Source: Nitrospiria bacterium (GTDB lineage: Bacteria > Nitrospirota > CAKKRA01 > 9FT-COMBO-42-15). From it: a stretch of DNA of 20,963 nt. The position numbers and the translations under genes are program-made. Location: assembly GCA_919902475.1 (NCBI GenBank), contig CAKKRA010000273.1, positions 1 to 20,963 of the forward strand, given 5' to 3'. Positions 14,326 to 20,963 of the stretch are shown here, one piece after another. The notes beneath the pieces are model-generated. The model did not search any database and was not told where the DNA came from. It was given only the letters and a program-made list of their open reading frames with translations. How positions within the stretch are numbered: position 1 is the stretch's first letter; each line of letters begins with the position of its first letter.

Positions 14326-15678
14326 TTATGGGATAATTATTGTATCACCTGGTTTCAATATGATGTTATCCTCAGGCCTGCTGCCTGAGATTATCTTCTT
14401 GTACCGCACCTTTATCTTTTCTTCCTTCTCGCCATTCCTTCTTAAAACAACCATACTGTTTGGAGACGCCCAGTTTGTAAATCCGCCTGCTAAAGTAACC
14501 GCCTGCAGCACAGAGATATTACTCTTAAGCTGATACCTCCCAGGCTTTGCGATCTCACCAAGTATATAGATGTAATAGCTGTTAATCTCTGATACTATTA
14601 CTGTAACAGTTGGAAGCTCCTGATATTCCTTAAGCCTCTTTTCAATCTCTTCTTTTAATTGTAGCGCTGTAAAACCTGCGGCAGGTATCTCTCCAATCAG
14701 CGGCAGAGATATCTTTCCATCAGGCCTCACCACTATTCTCGGACGGGAGAGCATCTCATTTCTCCATACCAATATCTCAAGGACATCCTCTGAACCTATA
14801 ACATATTCATCAGCCGATATGGCCCTGCCTGCCTCTTCTGCACTCAAAACCCCCTTTTCCAGAAAGTAGTAATTCGTATACTGATGCTGTGCAAGATAAT
14901 ACTGAATCCATTCTATCTGTTTTCCAACAGCATCCAAGATTAACAGCTGATTTCCCTTTAACTCGCCTTCTGCAATCATTTCCACAAGCCTGTCCGAAGG
15001 TATGTTTCTGAGCTGTGGGATTTGCGGAATATTTTTACGCTGAAACGGCTCCCTAACATCAACTACAATTGCATGTGGATTTTCCGCTTTCTTTTTAAAT
15101 TCCGAAAAGCTTATTTTTCTTTTTGCCAGCATCTCATGGGTAATAAGCTTTTCCAGAGGAGCCGGGGTCTTCCCCATCAGGGTCGCTTTTGCTGAATGGG
15201 CATTGGTCCATTCGGAGACACCCCCGTCATATGTATATACATTCAGGAACCCTGCTTCCATAGCATATTCGGCGGCTTCGTATGACTTGGCGCATGTCCG
15301 GCCGTTGCAATAGAAAACGATCGGAATTGACCCCGATTTTTCACGGACCTTTTCCAGATTCTTGATGAACAGGTTCGTACCAACAGGTATGTGAAAAGCT
15401 TTGTTGATGTGAATGACATCAAATTCTATCTTTGAGCGCACATCAACAATGATCGTTTTTTCATATTCACGGTTGAGCGCCTCAATATCTATATACTTTA
15501 CCTTGTTAAACTTCTCTCTCAGCGGGAAGCCCTCTTCTGCTGATGCTTTTGATTCTGATGCTTGCTTTACAGATATCTCCTCACCTATTGCATCCTCGCT
15601 CTTTACAACCTTTTTTGAACAGCCAAAGGTAAGTATCATAAACCCCATTGCTATTAATATTATTGCTTTATTAAACAT
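14326..15678 (-). CDS. rhodanese-polysaccharide export (Wza-like) fusion lipoprotein
   Basis: A 450-residue export protein with an unusual fused front. Residues 1-20 form a lipoprotein-like signal ending in LTFGC (lipobox imperfect). About 60-160 is a rhodanese domain with the catalytic loop YCNGRTCAKS (C124), preceded by IIVDVRSKIEFDVIHINKAF. About 200-283 is a second rhodanese-like unit (IVVDVREPF) whose active-site cysteine is lost (LLILDAVGKQ). From 290 comes the Poly_export domain (YVIGSEDVLEILVWRNEMLS, VRPDGKISLPLIGEIPAAG) and then an SLBB domain (YYIYILGEIAKPGRYQL, 368-384). The Wza-like part would form the periplasmic/outer-membrane export channel. I chose the ATG at 15678 because GGAG lies nine bases upstream; the ATG at 15693 has none. 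The rhodanese DNA is richer in GC than its neighbours. Confidence 0.9.
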   Translation of the reverse strand: MFNKAIILIAMGFMILTFGCSKKVVKSEDAIGEEISVKQASESKASAEEGFPLREKFNKVKYIDIEALNREYEKTIIVDVRSKIEFDVIHINKAFHIPVGTNLFIKNLEKVREKSGSIPIVFYCNGRTCAKSYEAAEYAMEAGFLNVYTYDGGVSEWTNAHSAKATLMGKTPAPLEKLITHEMLAKRKISFSEFKKKAENPHAIVVDVREPFQRKNIPQIPQLRNIPSDRLVEMIAEGELKGNQLLILDAVGKQIEWIQYYLAQHQYTNYYFLEKGVLSAEEAGRAISADEYVIGSEDVLEILVWRNEMLSRPRIVVRPDGKISLPLIGEIPAAGFTALQLKEEIEKRLKEYQELPTVTVIVSEINSYYIYILGEIAKPGRYQLKSNISVLQAVTLAGGFTNWASPNSMVVLRRNGEKEEKIKVRYKKIISGSRPEDNIILKPGDTIIIP

Positions 15679-15699
15679 TGTACTCTTCTCCATATATTT

Positions 15700-16170
15700 C
15701 TAATTAGGCAAACAGACCTTGTTTCCACCTGCATCCTTTGCCCTGCCTATCATCTCATTTGCATTGTTCACAAGCTTTCTTAACTCATTTGAATGGGTCG
15801 GGAAACATGCGGCTCCGATGCTTATTGTCTTCTTAACCGCGCCATTATTCTTTGAAAAGGTGTAGCTTTCTACCCTGTTCCTTATCCTTTCCGCAACTGT
15901 TAAAGTGCAGCTTGTTTCTGCGTGAGGAAGTATCACATAAAAATTATTCCCATCCATTCTTCCAATTGTATCTGTAATACGCACCTCATCGATTATAATC
16001 TCTGCAATTGTCTTTATGATATCAGCCTCATTATGAATATCCTCTCTTAAGTCAGGCTCAATAATCAGAAGTGAGAAAAAATATTGATACCTCATTGCCT
16101 TTTTAATCTCCAGATCAAGGAGATATTCAAAGACATCACCCTTTAATACGTTTGTCTTAAAATCAAACAT
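15700..16170 (-). CDS. degenerate GGDEF-domain protein
   Basis: A 156-residue stand-alone GGDEF-like domain with no sensor or membrane part. The fold markers are present: AMRYQYFFSLLIIEPD at the front and TISIGAACFPTHSNELRKLV with RAKDAGGNKV at the end. The catalytic signature is broken: canonical R-x-GGDEF reads R71-M-D-G-N-N-F77, so the catalytic acidic residue is replaced and diguanylate cyclase activity is unlikely. The inhibitory-site motif RxxD is present at the correct place (R64-ITD67), so it may still bind cyclic di-GMP as an effector. It lies between the sigma-54 regulator and the export gene in the same operon, which suggests control of exopolysaccharide production. Ribosome binding site AGGGGGTG. 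Confidence 0.85.
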   Translation of the reverse strand: MFDFKTNVLKGDVFEYLLDLEIKKAMRYQYFFSLLIIEPDLREDIHNEADIIKTIAEIIIDEVRITDTIGRMDGNNFYVILPHAETSCTLTVAERIRNRVESYTFSKNNGAVKKTISIGAACFPTHSNELRKLVNNANEMIGRAKDAGGNKVCLPN

Positions 16171-16188
16171 ATGCCACCCCCTTAGGCA

Positions 16189-17610
16189 TTAAACCTTGTC
16201 CAATTCATATTCCTTTATCTTGTTTAAAAGAGACTTATAGCTAATCTTGAGCATCTGGGCAGCCTCTCTCCTGTTCCAGTGTGTTTTGTATAGAATATCT
16301 TTGATTGCTTCCTTTTCAACCTCAGCTAACGCCCTTTTATTTATGGATTTTAGCGAAAAACCATTACCTGGTATTGCTTTCTGCTCAGCTCCGGCTATTT
16401 TGGGCATCTGATTCTCATTATAATGAATATCTGTTTGAATATCTAAGCCTTTAAATCTTGTCAATACTGTCTTTTCATTACCCAATATCACTACCCTCTT
16501 TATCATATTCTCAAGCTCCCTGACATTTCCGGGCCAGTTATATTCCGTAAAACGCGCCATTGTTTCATCTGAAAGTTTTTTAAGGTCCTTATTATACTGA
16601 GTATTGTACTTATTCAAAAAATGCTCTATAAGAAACGGGATATCCTCCTTCCTCTCGCGGAGCGGCGGAATAACAATGCTCACCACATTCAGCCGATAAA
16701 AAAGATCTTCCCTAAAGCTCCCATCCTTTACAGCCTTGTCAAGGTCTTTATTGGTTGCAGCAATAACCCTTACATCAACCTTAACATCACTTTCGCCGCC
16801 TATCCTTGCAAATTCTCCGTCCTGAAGCACCTGCAGCAATTTTGACTGAAGCGATGGATGCATATCACCGATCTCATCTAAGAAAATTGTCCCTGAATTA
16901 GCAAGTTCAAATTTACCGGGTTTTCTCCTTATCGCGCCTGTAAAGGCGCCCTTTTCATAGCCAAATAGTTCGCTTTCAAGAAGGTTGTCAGGAAGGGCAG
17001 TGCATAATACCTTTACAAATGGTTTGTCACGGCGAAGAGATGTCGTATGTATAGCCCGTGCAACAAGCTCCTTACCTGTTCCGCTTTCACCCCTGACCAA
17101 GACAGTTATATTTGTCTCAGCAACCTGCTCAATAATAGATCTTATATCTGTCATCTTCTTGCTGCTGCTAAAGACAAGGTCGTACCTTGACTGCTTGTTA
17201 ATCTCCTCTTTTAAACGTCTCACTTCAATGAGGAGGTTCTTTCTTTCCAATACCTGGCTGATTGTAATCTCAATAACCTCAGGCTCAAAAGGCTTATTTA
17301 TAAAATCCGATGCCCCTATCTTCATTGCCTTTACAACATTATCAGTGTGCCCATGCGCAGAAAGCATTATCACTGGAATATCTCCGTTAATCTCTTTTAG
17401 TCTTTTCAATACCTCAATGCCATCCATTTCCGGCATCATTAAATCAAGGACTATCAGGGATGGATTTATGATTTTTACCTTCTCTAATGCCTCATGGCCA
17501 GACCCAACAGAAGCAGTATTATAACCAAAAGATGTCATAAGATTCTCAAGATAAAAACGCATATCTTTTTCATCATCAATTATCAGGATTGTTTCCTTTT
17601 TAGGCTTCAT
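16189..17610 (-). CDS. sigma-54-dependent response regulator, PrsR/NtrC-like
   Basis: A 473-residue response regulator with three complete domains. The receiver (1-120) has the acid pair D12-D13, phosphorylation site D56 in LIVLDLMMPEMDG and conserved K106. The AAA+ sigma-54 activation domain has Walker A GESGTGKE (174-181), the sigma-54 contact loop GAFTGA (221-226) and Walker B FLDEIGDM (243-250). The C-terminal Fis-type helix-turn-helix is RREAAQMLKISYKSLLNKIK. All functional residues are intact, so it should activate sigma-54 promoters on phosphorylation. No partner histidine kinase lies in the window. The neighbouring exopolysaccharide genes fit the PrsR family of PEP-CTERM systems, and a clear sigma-54 promoter lies upstream of the adjacent small gene. 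Ribosome binding site GAGGAG, five bases before ATG. Confidence 0.95.
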   Translation of the reverse strand: MKPKKETILIIDDEKDMRFYLENLMTSFGYNTASVGSGHEALEKVKIINPSLIVLDLMMPEMDGIEVLKRLKEINGDIPVIMLSAHGHTDNVVKAMKIGASDFINKPFEPEVIEITISQVLERKNLLIEVRRLKEEINKQSRYDLVFSSSKKMTDIRSIIEQVAETNITVLVRGESGTGKELVARAIHTTSLRRDKPFVKVLCTALPDNLLESELFGYEKGAFTGAIRRKPGKFELANSGTIFLDEIGDMHPSLQSKLLQVLQDGEFARIGGESDVKVDVRVIAATNKDLDKAVKDGSFREDLFYRLNVVSIVIPPLRERKEDIPFLIEHFLNKYNTQYNKDLKKLSDETMARFTEYNWPGNVRELENMIKRVVILGNEKTVLTRFKGLDIQTDIHYNENQMPKIAGAEQKAIPGNGFSLKSINKRALAEVEKEAIKDILYKTHWNRREAAQMLKISYKSLLNKIKEYELDKV

Positions 17611-18030
17611 AAAAACTCCTCTTTGTATTTATTAAGCAATCTCTATACCAATGAGCATAGAATTTCTATAATTTTAGAAAATATTTCTATATCTTTTCAT
17701 AACTATTTAAGAAAACAGGGAATTGTGCTACTCTTTTTCAAATTAAATTGTATATTGTAATAATAAGGGATTAATAGAAATAGCACTTTTAGAAGCAATT
17801 ATACCATAAATAGGAAATTTTTTACACATTTTGTGTTTTTTAGGTAATATTTTGGATTACAGGATATAACATGATTGCGAAGTAAATATGCTTTGTATGC
17901 TTAACTTGGAAGGATGTTCTTAATCTTTAAAATAGTCTTTAACCAAAGGAGTGAAAAAATCAGACGTGAATATTTCATCTTTAAATATCTCTTACCTCTG
18001 CATAATATTGAATTAGAGGTTGAACTCATC
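17611..18030. other. AT-rich intergenic region, no gene seen
   Basis: These 420 bases separate the regulator gene from the small secreted-protein gene. I see no credible coding frame on either strand and no sigma-54 site with a GG-N10-GC spacing. A small palindrome ACACA-TTT-TGTGT (17824-17836) and a stem-loop at the right edge (18015-18050) are the only structures noted. It probably holds the regulator-operon promoter, but several weak AT-rich candidates compete and none is convincing. Confidence 0.5.
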
Positions 18031-18050
18031 TTATTTTTTCATCAACCTCT
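18015..18050 (-). terminator. stem-loop at the 3' end of the small secreted-protein gene
   Basis: A perfect 9-bp inverted repeat, AGAGGTTGA (18050-18042) and TCAACCTCT (18023-18015), closes an 18-base A-rich loop that includes the stop codon. The following bases (AATTCAATATT) are AT-rich but not a true U-run, so it may be a weak terminator or an mRNA 3' stabiliser. Confidence 0.4.
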
Positions 18051-18213
18051 TTCTTGTAAGTATTCCAACCACTATAAGGACAGAACCAGATAAAAGCAAT
18101 GAAATAGATTCACTGCTGGTTTTGGACTGAGAATCAGCCATTGAAATATTGCCTGCAAAACTTACTGAGATAATTAAGAATAAAGCTATTAATAATATTA
18201 ACCCCTTCTTCAT
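18031..18213 (-). CDS. 60-residue secreted protein with PEP-CTERM-like tail
   Basis: A very small exported protein. Residues 1-20 are a signal peptide (MKKGLILLIALFLIISVSFA, cleavage after SFA). Only about 15 residues follow (GNISMADSQSKTSSE, Ser-rich). Then comes a tripartite C-terminus: SES at 34-36, a hydrophobic stretch (ISLLLSGSVLIVVGIL, 37-52) and a basic end (TRKRLMKK). This matches the layout of a PEP-CTERM sorting signal, processed by exosortase, but with SES where PEP is expected. The start follows GAGGAG at ten bases. A strong sigma-54 promoter lies 70 bases upstream, next to a PrsR-like activator, as in PEP-CTERM systems where short Ser/Thr-rich proteins support floc formation. 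It could instead be a plain small membrane protein. No exosortase gene lies in the window. Confidence 0.75.
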   Translation of the reverse strand: MKKGLILLIALFLIISVSFAGNISMADSQSKTSSESISLLLSGSVLIVVGILTRKRLMKK

Positions 18214-18282
18214 CGCTGCACATCTCCTCGTTTCATAATAAGATTTATTTTAATGAATAATTCCCCTTTGATATAAATATTA

Positions 18283-18298
18283 TGCAAATAACAGGCCA
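18283..18298 (-). promoter_or_regulatory. sigma-54 (-24/-12) promoter
   Basis: On the minus strand the sequence TGGCCTGTTATTTGCA matches the sigma-54 consensus TGGCAC-N5-TTGCA, with invariant GG and GC exactly ten bases apart and CT in place of AC. The base before it (C) also fits. It would start transcription near 18272, giving a leader of about 60 bases for the 60-residue secreted protein gene. The PrsR-like activator encoded by the next gene is the natural candidate to use it. Confidence 0.8.
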
Positions 18299-18414
18299 GC
18301 TAAGGCATGTTTAAGAGGATATTTTTTTAGTGATGTAATATGTTGAGATTATTGAATATTTTATGTGGATAATTTTGAGGTGCAAAAATATCTTTTAGGC
18401 AGATACAGTTTTAT

Positions 18415-18475
18415 GTGAAAAACTTTTCTCTTTTTAGGTAATTATTTTATGAGATGTGGTAAAAACTTTTTCTCT
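18415..18475. promoter_or_regulatory. possible upstream activator sites for the sigma-54 promoter
   Basis: Two similar A/T-dyad elements lie here: GTGAAAAACTTTTCTCT (18415-18431) and GGTAAAAACTTTTTCTCT (18458-18475), about 44 bases apart, close to four helical turns. They are roughly 120-180 bases upstream of the sigma-54 promoter, the normal distance for enhancer-binding activators. The assignment is positional; the rest of the 18214-18513 gap shows nothing else. Confidence 0.35.
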
Positions 18476-18513
18476 ATGATTATTCTATTTTGATAGACAT
18501 TATCTCTTTTTGC

Positions 18514-19887
18514 CTACCTTAATGTCAGGCTCTCATTGGAATATTTAATGATTGGCGAGAGAAAGAACTCTATTATCCTTCTTTTGCCTGTTTTCACTTC
18601 AACAGTTGCAGTCATACCAGGGGAGATTGAGGCATTTTTACCATTAACAAACATATTTAATTTCTCTAACCCTACCCTAATCCTATAAACAGGCCCGAGC
18701 TTTTCATCATCAAAGGCATCAGGGCTTACTGACACCACTTTCCCTTTAATCGTCCCATACTTCTGGAATGGGAAGGTGTCAAGCTTAATCTCAGCCTCCT
18801 GATCCACTTTTACAAATCCGATGTCTTTATTTAATACAGTTGCTTCTATGATAAGAGGCGTTCCCTCTGGAACAATTGTTACAATAGGCTGGGCAGGGGT
18901 TACAATACCGCCAATGGTATATATAGACAATCCGTGAACAGCCCCGTCTACAGGAGAGGTTATTCTCTCAAATTCGTATCTCTTTTTTGCCTTTACAGCC
19001 TCTCCCTTCATGGCAGCAATACTCTTCTCCCTTTCAAAAATCTCACCAAGTATCCCCTTCTTCCTTTCCATCTTAAGGGCATCAAGATTTTTCTTTGCCT
19101 CCTCAAGGCCATTCCTTGCCTGATCTGCTATCTTCTTCTGCGCCTCAAGTTCATGTTCAGTGGAATAGAGATCCCTCTGTTTGTCAAGCAGCTCCATCTT
19201 TGCAAGGTAGCCCTGCTCATAAAGGTTTTTGTATGCTGCCTCCTGCTCTTTTAATATTGTATATGTCTTTTCAAGCTTTGTTACAATTGCCCCTGCTGCA
19301 TGAAATGCGCTCTCCTTCTGGGAAATAACAAGCAGGAGCGCCTCCTCCTTTGCCTTATACTCTGACTTCCTCGCATCTTTTAGTTTTTTCTGCAATTCAG
19401 ATATCTCTTTTGCCTCTTGTTTTTCGTATTTGTTTTTGCTGAAAGCTGAAGGCTGACGGCTGACAACTGATTTACTTTCCCCATTTAACTCCTCTATCAA
19501 CCTTTCTTTATCTGACCTGTGAATAGAGAGTGTCTTTATTGTGCTTGCAACATCCGCCTCTTTAATTGTCGGGTCAAGCTCTATTAAAAGCTGCCCCTCC
19601 TTTACCCTCTCCCCCTCTTTAACATGGATGGCCCTTATTACCCCTATCTCTATCGGCTGTATTACCTTAATCTTGCCATCAGGTATAACCCTTCCCTGCG
19701 CAACTGCCACCTCATCCACATGGCCAAAATATGACCAGAGAAAGGTCAAAATCACAATGATAAGGATTATCCAGATCAACACCCGTGATAAAGGAGAGTG
19801 CGGCGTCTCCTCTATCTCAAGCACTGGGGGAAGAAATTCGTATTCAAGGTTGTCATTATTAAAGATATTTTTAAATTGTTTAATCAT
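18514..19887 (-). CDS. HlyD-family type I secretion membrane fusion protein
   Basis: A 457-residue adaptor of a type I secretion system, linking the inner-membrane ABC exporter to an outer-membrane TolC-like channel. One membrane segment lies near residues 35-54 (RVLIWIILIIVILTFLWSYF). The two half-lipoyl motifs flank a long coiled coil: GVIRAIHVKEGERVKEGQLL (82-101) and then ITSPVDGAVHGLSIYTIGGI beyond the coil. A beta-barrel part follows with PLIIEATVLNKDIGFVKVDQ and the terminal SISPGMTATVEVKTGKRRII. I chose the ATG at 19887 because AGGAAGG lies six bases before it; an in-frame ATG at 19905 has no proper ribosome binding site. A heptamer repeat lies inside the coding region (19438-19472), encoding SVVSRQPSAF. 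The exporter ATPase is upstream across a repeat island. No TolC or secreted substrate is visible. Confidence 0.93.
   Translation of the reverse strand: MIKQFKNIFNNDNLEYEFLPPVLEIEETPHSPLSRVLIWIILIIVILTFLWSYFGHVDEVAVAQGRVIPDGKIKVIQPIEIGVIRAIHVKEGERVKEGQLLIELDPTIKEADVASTIKTLSIHRSDKERLIEELNGESKSVVSRQPSAFSKNKYEKQEAKEISELQKKLKDARKSEYKAKEEALLLVISQKESAFHAAGAIVTKLEKTYTILKEQEAAYKNLYEQGYLAKMELLDKQRDLYSTEHELEAQKKIADQARNGLEEAKKNLDALKMERKKGILGEIFEREKSIAAMKGEAVKAKKRYEFERITSPVDGAVHGLSIYTIGGIVTPAQPIVTIVPEGTPLIIEATVLNKDIGFVKVDQEAEIKLDTFPFQKYGTIKGKVVSVSPDAFDDEKLGPVYRIRVGLEKLNMFVNGKNASISPGMTATVEVKTGKRRIIEFFLSPIIKYSNESLTLR
19438..19472. repeat. heptamer repeat tract inside the HlyD gene
   Basis: On the plus strand five 7-base units follow one another: GCTGAAA, GCTGAAG, GCTGACG, GCTGACA, ACTGATT. 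Because seven is not a multiple of three, the reading frame rotates through the unit. The minus frame stays open and gives SVVSRQPSAF, a non-helical Pro-containing stretch near the start of the coiled coil. It looks like an intergenic-type repeat that entered a coding sequence. Confidence 0.75.
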
Positions 19888-19899
19888 ACACATCCTTCC

Positions 19900-20095
19900 T
19901 GTCATTCCTGCATGTATTTAGCAGGAACCCATGTTTTATGTCATGCCTGAATGTTTCTGTCAGGCATCCAGATTTTATGGATTCCCGCCCAGAGACTCAG
20001 CGGGAATGACCTTATTGTTAGTATGTCATTCCTGAAAGTTTTTGTCAGGAATCCAGTCTTTTCTGTCATTCCTGCGTGCCTCTGGCAGGAATCCA
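19900..20095. repeat. cluster of five interspersed hairpin repeats
   Basis: Five palindromic units of about 33 bases fill the gap between the ATPase and HlyD genes. The pattern is TGTCATTCCTGM-N9-KCAGGAATCCA. Stems are at 19905-19911/19921-19927, 19943-19950/19960-19967, 19981-19988/20000-20007 (opposite orientation, CCGC version), 20028-20035/20045-20052 and 20068-20075/20085-20092. Stem changes are compensated (TCC/GGA, GCC/GGC, CCC/GGG), so the hairpin itself is maintained. They resemble REP-like elements; no transposase is present. Confidence 0.85.
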
Positions 20096-20100
20096 TATTA

Positions 20101-20142
20101 GCCACTCGCCTCTTGCCTATCGCCTATAGCCTATTGCCTGTA
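20101..20142. repeat. heptamer tandem repeat next to the ATPase stop codon
   Basis: Six consecutive 7-base units on the plus strand: GCCACTC, GCCTCTT, GCCTATC, GCCTATA, GCCTATT, GCCTGTA. The tract abuts the ATPase stop codon (20144-20146). It has the same period as the tract inside the HlyD gene but a different core. Confidence 0.8.
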
Positions 20143-20143
20143 G

Positions 20144-20963
20144 TTATTGCCTCTCCTGCTGACTGTATAAATAATAATATAGCCCCTTTTTATTAATAAG
20201 TTCATCATGGCTTCCGTATTCCATAATAGCGCCTTTATCAATTACTATCATCCTATTCGCATCCCTTAATGTAGAGAGCCTGTGGGCTATTATGATTACT
20301 GTTCTCCCCTGGCATATCTTGCTTAGATTCCTCTGTATAATCCTTTCTGATTCATAATCAAGTGCAGATGTCGCCTCATCAAATATCAATAATCTGGGAT
20401 TCATTAGTAATGCCCTTGCTATGGCAACCCTCTGTCTTTGGCCCCCTGACAGGGCTGTCCCCTTCTCGCCAACCATGGTATCATATCCTTCAGGCAATTC
20501 AAGGATAAACTCATGCGCCCCTGCCAAATGCGCAACCCTTACTATGTCAGACATATTTGCAGAAGGATAGTGTATAGCAATATTATCCCTCACGCTCCCG
20601 TTAAAAAGAAAATTCTCCTGAAGCACCACGCCTATCTGCCTCCTCAGCCATGCAGGGTCTGCAAGGGAGATATCAACGCCGTCTATAAGTATCCTGCCAG
20701 ACTCAGGTATATAGAGCCTCTGTATTAGCTTTGCCAGTGTGCTTTTTCCTGAGCCGCTCCTTCCCACAACCCCGACGGTCATGCCAGGTTGTATATCAAA
20801 TGAAACATTTCTTAATATCTCAGGCCCGTCTATTCTGTATCTGAATCTTACACCCTCAAGCCTCACATTGCCTTTTATTGCAGGAAGCCTTGCCTTTGTC
20901 GGGTTCATAGCTGGCTCAGGTTTTGTATTTAATATATCGCCGAGCCTCTTTATGGAAAGCCCT
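20144..20963 (-). CDS. type I secretion ABC transporter ATPase, C-terminal part
   Basis: The 3' end of an HlyB/LapB-type exporter; about 273 residues are visible and the frame continues to the right edge (GLSIKRLGDILNTKPEPAMN precedes the first internal Met), so the membrane part lies outside. The nucleotide-binding domain is complete: Walker A GRSGSGKS, Q-loop VLQENFLF, signature LSGGQRQR, Walker B LLIFDEATSALD, and the H-loop IIIAHRLSTLRDAN. The RLGDILNTKPEPA linker is typical of type I secretion and peptidase-containing exporters. It would energise export of an unfolded protein from cytoplasm to outside, with the HlyD-family adaptor encoded downstream on the same strand. The substrate is unknown; large adhesins are common cargo of such pairs near exopolysaccharide genes. 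Confidence 0.93.
   Translation of the reverse strand, partial: GLSIKRLGDILNTKPEPAMNPTKARLPAIKGNVRLEGVRFRYRIDGPEILRNVSFDIQPGMTVGVVGRSGSGKSTLAKLIQRLYIPESGRILIDGVDISLADPAWLRRQIGVVLQENFLFNGSVRDNIAIHYPSANMSDIVRVAHLAGAHEFILELPEGYDTMVGEKGTALSGGQRQRVAIARALLMNPRLLIFDEATSALDYESERIIQRNLSKICQGRTVIIIAHRLSTLRDANRMIVIDKGAIMEYGSHDELINKKGLYYYLYSQQERQ

Noticed and set aside
17824..17836. Palindrome ACACA-TTT-TGTGT as a terminator or operator
   Set aside because: Very short stem in AT-rich sequence, not positioned at a promoter or gene end.
17946..18016. Short plus-strand frame after AAAGGAG with a GTG start
   Set aside because: Only about 20 codons, the spacing to the first GTG is too short and the peptide has no recognisable features.
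19900..20095. Possible CRISPR array
   Set aside because: The units are palindromes with variable stems, irregular spacing and one inverted copy; there are no uniform repeats or unique spacers, and no cas genes.

Overview
This AT-rich window comes from a Gram-negative bacterium. Every gene I can support, about twenty, is on the minus strand, so transcription runs from right to left. The signs of a diderm envelope are an outer-membrane barrel, a Wza-type export lipoprotein, a type I secretion pair and lipoprotein or signal peptides. The exopolysaccharide cluster resembles the PEP-CTERM/exosortase type, with a PrsR-like sigma-54 regulator. That gene content, together with intergenic heptamer and hairpin repeats, suggests a Nitrospirota or Desulfobacterota-like environmental lineage. 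This placement is inference only.

Right edge to 9.35 kb: secretion and exopolysaccharide. A truncated ABC-type secretion ATPase (20144-20963) is followed, after a hairpin and heptamer repeat island, by its HlyD-family membrane fusion partner. Next comes a 60-residue secreted peptide with a PEP-CTERM-like tail, behind a strong sigma-54 (-24/-12) promoter. A tight operon follows: NtrC/PrsR-type regulator, degenerate GGDEF protein, rhodanese-polysaccharide export fusion, outer-membrane barrel, Wzz-type chain-length protein, CpsD-type tyrosine kinase and polyprenyl-phosphate sugar transferase. These would start repeat units on the lipid carrier, control chain length and export the polymer.

9.35-5.5 kb: galU (UDP-glucose supply), hsp20 and lon, apparently one operon behind its own sigma-70 promoter.

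5.5-3.6 kb: the most interesting unit. A sigma-70 promoter drives a textbook cobalamin riboswitch, followed by a strong intrinsic terminator, then an unlisted 46-codon peptide gene (cbpA-like) and a translationally coupled radical SAM/SPASM peptide maturase (cbpB-like). This is a compact B12-regulated RiPP (ribosomally made, post-translationally modified peptide) locus with no visible transporter or protease.

3.5-2.7 kb: a BrnT/CopG-type toxin-antitoxin pair with its own promoter. An integron attC-like site overlaps the antitoxin stop codon, so the pair may be a stranded gene cassette.

2.7 kb to left edge: a TetR regulator with a 10+10 bp palindromic operator over its own promoter, a metallo-beta-lactamase-fold hydrolase and a periplasmic TPR protein in one operon, then the 5' part of thiL, cut by the window edge.
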